Below are positions 6,371-9,316 of a stretch of 9,316 bases of DNA, in pieces (positions within the stretch are counted from its first letter, which is position 1; each line of letters opens with the position of its first letter). This DNA comes from UBA1367 sp040268355. Its GTDB lineage: Bacteria; Actinomycetota; Coriobacteriia; Coriobacteriales; Atopobiaceae. The stretch lies in NCBI GenBank assembly GCA_040268355.1, contig JAWRIT010000051.1, positions 1-9,316 on the forward strand. Reading direction: 5' to 3'. Made by a program: the position numbers and the translations under genes. The notes under the pieces were generated by a model. The model made no database searches. It was not told the origin of the DNA and saw nothing but the letters and a program-made list of their open reading frames with translations.

Positions 6371-7009
6371 GTGGCACGCATCGACAGGACAACGCTGGAC
6401 CCCGCGACCACCGTCGTGGTGGCCACGGGCAACGCGCACAAGCTCTCCGAGATAGAGGCCATCCTCGGGCAGGTCATGGACGGCTGCACCTTTGTGGCCC
6501 TCGGTGAGCTAGGCGACTTTGCCGACCCGGAGGAGGACGGCGAGAACTTCTACGACAACGCGCTCATCAAGGCGCAGGCGGCGCTCGACGAGTGCGGGCT
6601 GCGCATGGCGGTGGCGGACGACTCGGGGCTCTGCGTGGACGCGCTGGGGGGAGACCCCGGCATCCGTTCGGCCCGCTGGGCGGGCGTGCACGGCGACGAT
6701 GCGGCCAACAACGCGAAGCTGCTGGCAGAGATGGCGGAGGTTCCCGATGCCGAGCGCACGGCCCGGTTCCACTCGACGGTGGTGCTCGTCACGCGCGACG
6801 AGGACGGCGAGGAGATCCTGGCAGGCAACGGCGACTGCGAGGGGAGCATTGCTCGCGACCTGCGGGGGACCAACGGCTTTGGCTACGACCCCCTCTTCGA
6901 GCTGGCCGATGCCCCCGGTCGTCGCATGGCCGAGCTGGAGCCAGAGGAGAAGAACGCCATCAGCCACCGTCGCCGCGCCCTGGATGACCTGGTGACCAAG
7001 CTGGGATAG
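6371..7009 (+). CDS. rdgB: XTP/dITP diphosphatase (RdgB/HAM1 family)
   Basis: A 212-aa nucleotide-pool cleaning enzyme that hydrolyses dITP, XTP and ITP to monophosphates. Family motifs run in order: VVVATGNAHKLSEI (15-28), EDGENFYDNALIKA (55-68), the catalytic VADDSGLCVDALGG (81-94) with Asp83/Asp84, PGIRSARWAG (96-105), GTNGFGYDPLF (166-176) and EKNAISHRRRAL (193-204). Length is close to the usual ~200 residues. The GTG start at 6371 is preferred because AGAGGAG lies 5 nt upstream. A second GTG at 6356, just after the murE stop, has a poorly spaced AAGGAG and would add 5 residues. Confidence 0.95.
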   Translation: MARIDRTTLDPATTVVVATGNAHKLSEIEAILGQVMDGCTFVALGELGDFADPEEDGENFYDNALIKAQAALDECGLRMAVADDSGLCVDALGGDPGIRSARWAGVHGDDAANNAKLLAEMAEVPDAERTARFHSTVVLVTRDEDGEEILAGNGDCEGSIARDLRGTNGFGYDPLFELADAPGRRMAELEPEEKNAISHRRRALDDLVTKLG

Positions 7010-7070
7010 GCCGGGGTAGGTCAGGGGCCGACGCTGGGCGTGCGGCCGAGGGTCGGCGTTGGGTGTACGG

Positions 7071-7092
7071 ACGGGGCGCATGAGGGCCCCGT
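7071..7092 (+). terminator. GC-rich hairpin after rdgB, possible terminator without U-tract
   Basis: There is a 7-bp perfect stem (ACGGGGC 7071-7077 with GCCCCGT 7086-7092) and an 8-nt loop, 62 bp past the rdgB stop. No T-run follows, so termination here would be weak or factor-dependent. Confidence 0.4.
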
Positions 7093-7150
7093 GCCCCCTC
7101 GGAGCTGGCATGCAATCTATCTACCTTTCGTGAACCGTCATCTCGCGTAG

Positions 7151-7156
7151 TAAAGT
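7151..7156 (+). promoter_or_regulatory. -10 box (TAAAGT) of veg-ispE
   Basis: TAAAGT lies 65 bp before the veg ATG and is identical to the -10 of tRNA-Pro in this window. The -35 region (about 7127-7134, TTCGTGAA) is a poor match. This is the only good -10 candidate in the 211-bp gap. Confidence 0.45.
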
Positions 7157-7220
7157 GAGAGGCTGCACATGTCTTTCGGGTGCGTCGTCATGAGGGGGCG
7201 CGTCCCGAGCAGGAGGTCAG

Positions 7221-7511
7221 ATGGAAACCGAGATTCCCCCGGTCAACCGGGTTGATGTCATTCGCGATGAGCTGGACTCGCTCACCGGAACGCGCATCAG
7301 GGTCCGTGCGAACATGGGCCGTTCGCGCATCGTCGAGCGTACGGGCACGCTCATGGCCGTTCACCCGCAGCTCTTTGTGGTGGAGGTCGAAGAGCGCCGC
7401 GGACGCAAGGCGCGCCAGTCGTACCAATACGTTGACGTGCTTACGGGCACGGTGGAGATCTACGACACCGACACCGGCGAGCGCCTGCTCGAGTTCGTGG
7501 GCGAGGAGTAG
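7221..7511 (+). CDS. veg: Veg family protein
   Basis: A 96-aa small protein matching the Veg family of Firmicutes and Coriobacteria. It shows an IRDELDSLTGTRIRVRANMG start (14-33), then RSRIVERTGTLMAVHPQLFV (34-53), VEERRGRKARQSYQYVDVLT (56-75) and GTVEIYD (76-82). The Bacillus protein has the same R/K-N-GRR-ERSG-...-SYSYADVLTETVE layout and is linked to biofilm-matrix expression. The exact molecular role is unsettled. The start is supported by AGGAGGT 3 nt upstream. ispE follows 21 bp downstream, a common pairing. Confidence 0.9.
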   Translation: METEIPPVNRVDVIRDELDSLTGTRIRVRANMGRSRIVERTGTLMAVHPQLFVVEVEERRGRKARQSYQYVDVLTGTVEIYDTDTGERLLEFVGEE

Positions 7512-7532
7512 GCGGACGTCCGCCGCGCGACC
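7503..7532 (+). promoter_or_regulatory. distant Shine-Dalgarno plus palindromic hairpin before ispE
   Basis: GAGGAG (7503-7508) ends 24 nt before the ispE ATG, too far for normal use. Between them is a perfect 14-bp palindrome, GGCGGACGTCCGCC (7511-7524). Folding it out (5-bp stem, ACGT loop) leaves 10 nt from GAGGAG to the start, which is near optimal. Confidence 0.45.
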
Positions 7533-8417
7533 ATGACGGCGCACGAGATCGAACTGTTCGCTCCGGCCAAGCTCAACCTGCACCTGGGCATCTATCCGGG
7601 ACGAGACGAGCGCGGCTATCACCAGGCGGATTCGATCATGATGGGCGTCGAGCTGGCGGATGTGGTGCGCGTCCGGCGAGCGGATGCGCTCGCGCTCACG
7701 ACGAGTGATGACTGCGGTGTTTCTCAGGAGGGGAACACCGCGTTTCGTGCTGCGCGGGCGCTGTGTGCGGCGGTCGGGCGCGACGAGGGCTACGACATCT
7801 TCGTTGAGAAGCGCATTCCTGCGCAGAGTGGCCTGGGCGGGGCGTCCTCAGATGCCGCCTCGGTGCTGCTGGGGCTCTGCCGGCTATGGTGCGTCGATCC
7901 GCTCGACGAGCGCGTGGTGAGCGTGGCACGTTCCCTTGGTGCGGATGTGCCGTTCTTTCTCACCATGACGCCGGCGCTGTTGACGGGAGCGGGAGATGTG
8001 CTCCACGAGCGCTTCCCTTTCCTGCCAGGGGTGCCGGTGGTTCTCGTGCGACCCGCAGCGGGGGTATCGACGGTGGAGGCGTACCGGGAGTTCGATGCCG
8101 ATCCGACGCGCCCCCAGAGCCCCGCGCCCATGTGCGAGGCGCTGCGTGCGGGCGACGTGGATGCGGTTGCCGCTCGGCTGTACAACAACCTGGAGCCGGC
8201 TGCCAGGCGGCTGGTGCCCGAGACGGGAGAGGCGCGCCGATGGCTCGAGGCCCAGCCTGGCGTGCGTGCGGCGCAGCTCACCGGATCGGGGAGTTGCGTG
8301 TTCGGTCTTTGCGAGAGCGACGACCATGCGGTTCGCGTGGCCGAGGCGGCACAAGCGGGGAAAAAATGGTGGTCGTGCGCCACAAAGACGGTTGGCGAAG
8401 GGTATCAGTTCTGCTAA
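7533..8417 (+). CDS. ispE: 4-diphosphocytidyl-2-C-methyl-D-erythritol kinase
   Basis: A 294-aa GHMP-family kinase of the MEP isoprenoid pathway. It phosphorylates CDP-methylerythritol on the 2-hydroxyl with ATP in the cytoplasm. Motif 1 is FAPAKLNLHLGI (9-20) with Lys13, then RDERGYH (24-30). The ATP loop is IPAQSGLGGASSDAASVL (95-112). GADVPFF (136-142) carries the catalytic Asp138. The third GHMP motif is QLTGSGSCVFGL (248-259). Length is typical. The ATG at 7533 has no adjacent Shine-Dalgarno, so translation may depend on veg. The final codons contain the tRNA-Pro promoter. Confidence 0.95.
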   Translation: MTAHEIELFAPAKLNLHLGIYPGRDERGYHQADSIMMGVELADVVRVRRADALALTTSDDCGVSQEGNTAFRAARALCAAVGRDEGYDIFVEKRIPAQSGLGGASSDAASVLLGLCRLWCVDPLDERVVSVARSLGADVPFFLTMTPALLTGAGDVLHERFPFLPGVPVVLVRPAAGVSTVEAYREFDADPTRPQSPAPMCEALRAGDVDAVAARLYNNLEPAARRLVPETGEARRWLEAQPGVRAAQLTGSGSCVFGLCESDDHAVRVAEAAQAGKKWWSCATKTVGEGYQFC

Positions 8418-8420
8418 AGT
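8392..8420 (+). promoter_or_regulatory. tRNA-Pro promoter inside the end of ispE
   Basis: TTGGCG (8392-8397), a 17-bp spacer and TAAAGT (8415-8420) stand 12 bp before tRNA-Pro. The -10 begins on the TAA stop codon of ispE. Confidence 0.75.
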
Positions 8421-8432
8421 GTTCCGTTGCAA

Positions 8433-8509
<77 letters not shown>

Positions 8510-8518
8510 GACTGGAAT

Positions 8519-8543
8519 GGTATGAACACGAGGGGTTCATACT
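8519..8543 (+). other. hairpin just after tRNA-Pro
   Basis: GTATGAAC (8520-8527) and GTTCATAC (8535-8542) form a perfect 8-bp stem with a 7-nt loop, 10 nt past the CCA. No U-tract follows. It may be a processing or pausing structure ahead of the real terminator. Confidence 0.6.
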
Positions 8544-8579
8544 CCACATAACGCGGCACGGGTTTGTGCTGACCATACG

Positions 8580-8620
8580 ACGAGGGAGGACTTTGTTGCC
8601 TCCCTTGTTTGCTCTTTGTC
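8580..8620 (+). terminator. intrinsic terminator of the tRNA-Pro transcript
   Basis: AGGGAGG (8583-8589) pairs with CCTCCCT (8599-8605), extended by a few outer pairs to about 10 bp with a 9-nt loop. It is followed by the T-rich TGTTTGCTCTTT. It would end tRNA-Pro and any ispE read-through. Confidence 0.75.
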
Positions 8621-8922
8621 GGCGATAGATCGGGTGCACACAAATGCTAGTGACCCAAGGCCTCGTGAACCAAGAGGTCGCTGTGCCGTGCCCAAAAGGC
8701 GGGCTGAACAGGGCAAAGCGACCCGGCTTCCCTTTGTCCGGGGCGGCGAGGGTACGGCCTTCTTGCGCGCAATTCCTCTTGAGTGGCGTGGCGTGGCATC
8801 GGGGCAGCAGGTTGATGTTTATGGTGCTGGACAAGCCGTCCGCCGGCGGGTTGGAAGGGCAAGGAACATGCGGGGATGTGGCCACCAGTGCGATGAGCGC
8901 GGCGTACGGGCGTCTCATCTGG
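8621..8922. other. intergenic stretch with no supported gene
   Basis: Open frames exist on both strands (for example plus 8644-8958 and minus 8945-7884), but none has a ribosome site, a recognisable fold or a sensible end, and the minus one runs through tRNA-Pro. One 8-bp stem, GGGCAAAG/CTTTGTCC (8711-8718 with 8732-8739), and a CCGCCGGCGG palindrome near 8840 are the only local structures I see. It may be decayed sequence. Confidence 0.5.
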
Positions 8923-9028
8923 GGAGCTTCGAAAAACGTCCCCATAAGTGCGAGATAGCGATCATATTTGATGCGCCAACTGGGGAGATGTGAGCCGGTT
9001 TCGAGTTAAGGGGACGTTTTTTCGCTCC
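8923..9028. repeat. long imperfect inverted repeat, REPIN- or MITE-like
   Basis: The left arm GGAGC-TTC-GAAAAACGTCCCC (8923-8943) is the reverse complement of GGGGACGTTTTTTC-GCTCC (9010-9028), apart from a TTC insertion and one A/T. Similarity continues inward (CCCC-A-TAAGTGCGA against CCCC-T-TAACTCGA). The unit is 106 bp with a spacer of about 66 bp. Paired inverted short repeats of this size, with a GGGGACG core, recall REP doublets mobilised by RAYT (IS200-like Y1) transposases. No transposase is in the window. Confidence 0.6.
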
Positions 9029-9060
9029 GAATGTCAGGGGTGAGCGCTACGGCGCATCGA

Positions 9061-9316
9061 GAACACGCAGGTCAGAGAAGCGTTCTTAGGCTCCGGTATC
9101 GGCTCGGTGAAGCATCAAGACCAGAATCTAGCCCACCTGACCTGCATATTTGTAGGTGTCGATACGCTACCGGGGAAATACCGGCCGCATGACAGCTCCT
9201 GACGCAGCGTCACGGGGAGGTGATATGTATCGCTCTCACTGCGATATGGGCCGTAAACGCCCCTCGGGGCTGGGACGGGGGAAGAGGCACCTATGTGCCA
9301 CTGTTGTAACAGTGGC
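9061..9316 (+). ncRNA. candidate structured non-coding RNA, continuing to or past the window edge
   Basis: Perfect helices are packed in a region without a coding frame. GCAGGTCAG/CTGACCTGC is 9067-9075 with 9137-9145. CCGGTAT/ATACCGG is 9093-9099 with 9178-9184 and crosses the first helix, so it is a possible pseudoknot. TGACG/CGTCA lies at 9200-9212. TATCGC/GCGATA is 9228-9246. CCGT/ACGG (9251-9254, 9275-9278) encloses GCCCC/GGGGC. GGCAC/GTGCC is 9286-9299 and GCCACTGTT/AACAGTGGC is 9297-9316. The last stem could be a terminator if a T-run follows beyond the window. The plus strand is chosen because the hairpins and the purine-rich GGGGGAAGAGG read sensibly that way. From memory the 3' layout resembles raiA-type RNAs of Firmicutes and Actinobacteria, but I cannot verify this. 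The 5' end is a guess. Confidence 0.5.

Noticed and set aside
5160..6392. Minus-strand 410-codon frame opposite murE
   Set aside because: High-GC shadow of murE. Composition is Arg/His/Val-rich with no family pattern, and murE is certain.
8644..8958. Plus-strand 104-codon frame (MLVTQGLVNQEVAVPC...) and its overlapping 125-codon neighbour
   Set aside because: No Shine-Dalgarno and no recognisable family. The ends run into the inverted repeat. I cannot exclude a decayed gene but see no support for one.
9061..9316. Cobalamin riboswitch or TnpB guide RNA
   Set aside because: The conserved B12-box pattern is not seen, and no TnpB C-terminus or zinc-ribbon codons occur in any frame. The region is kept only as an unassigned structured RNA.

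Overview
This is a compact, GC-rich bacterial stretch, most likely from an actinobacterium of the class Coriobacteriia, and perhaps the Atopobiaceae (Olsenella/Atopobium type). That placement is inference. It rests on high G+C with short gaps, a lysine-type rather than diaminopimelate-type MurE, a veg-ispE gene pair, a subtype B tannase-like lipoprotein of a kind I recall from Atopobium, and CCA-encoding tRNA genes with TATACT or TAAAGT -10 boxes.

Left part (1-4613), mostly read on the minus strand. It starts with a tRNA-like 3' end cut by the window edge, then the strong terminator of a tRNA-Glu(TTC) gene. Next come two overlapping genes for divergent TPR-like paralogues of unknown function, with ATGA start/stop coupling. 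Then comes a large Tat-exported, lipid-anchored alpha/beta hydrolase of the tannase/feruloyl-esterase type, whose cap region contains a 42-bp tandem repeat encoding a Pro/Ser/Gly/Glu linker. A tRNA-Val(TAC) gene with its own terminator closes the block.

Middle and right part (4687-8509), plus strand, is housekeeping. An 80-bp divergent promoter region separates tRNA-Val from murE. murE looks leaderless: its -10 box lies 7 nt before the ATG. It is followed 17 bp later by an XTP/dITP diphosphatase gene (rdgB). After a 211-bp gap with a promoter come veg and ispE. ispE lacks a nearby Shine-Dalgarno, but a perfect 14-bp palindrome lies between veg and ispE and could loop out to bring the sequence GAGGAG into range. 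The promoter of tRNA-Pro(CGG) lies inside the 3' end of ispE, with its -10 box on the ispE stop codon.

The last 800 bp (8510-9316) have no credible protein gene. They hold two hairpins after tRNA-Pro, a long imperfect inverted repeat (8923-9028) that looks like a REPIN or small palindromic mobile repeat, and a dense run of perfect hairpins from about 9061 to the window end. That run is best explained as a structured non-coding RNA continuing to, or just past, the edge. This RNA candidate and the inverted repeat beside it are the least explained content. The TPR pair is the least explained protein-coding content.
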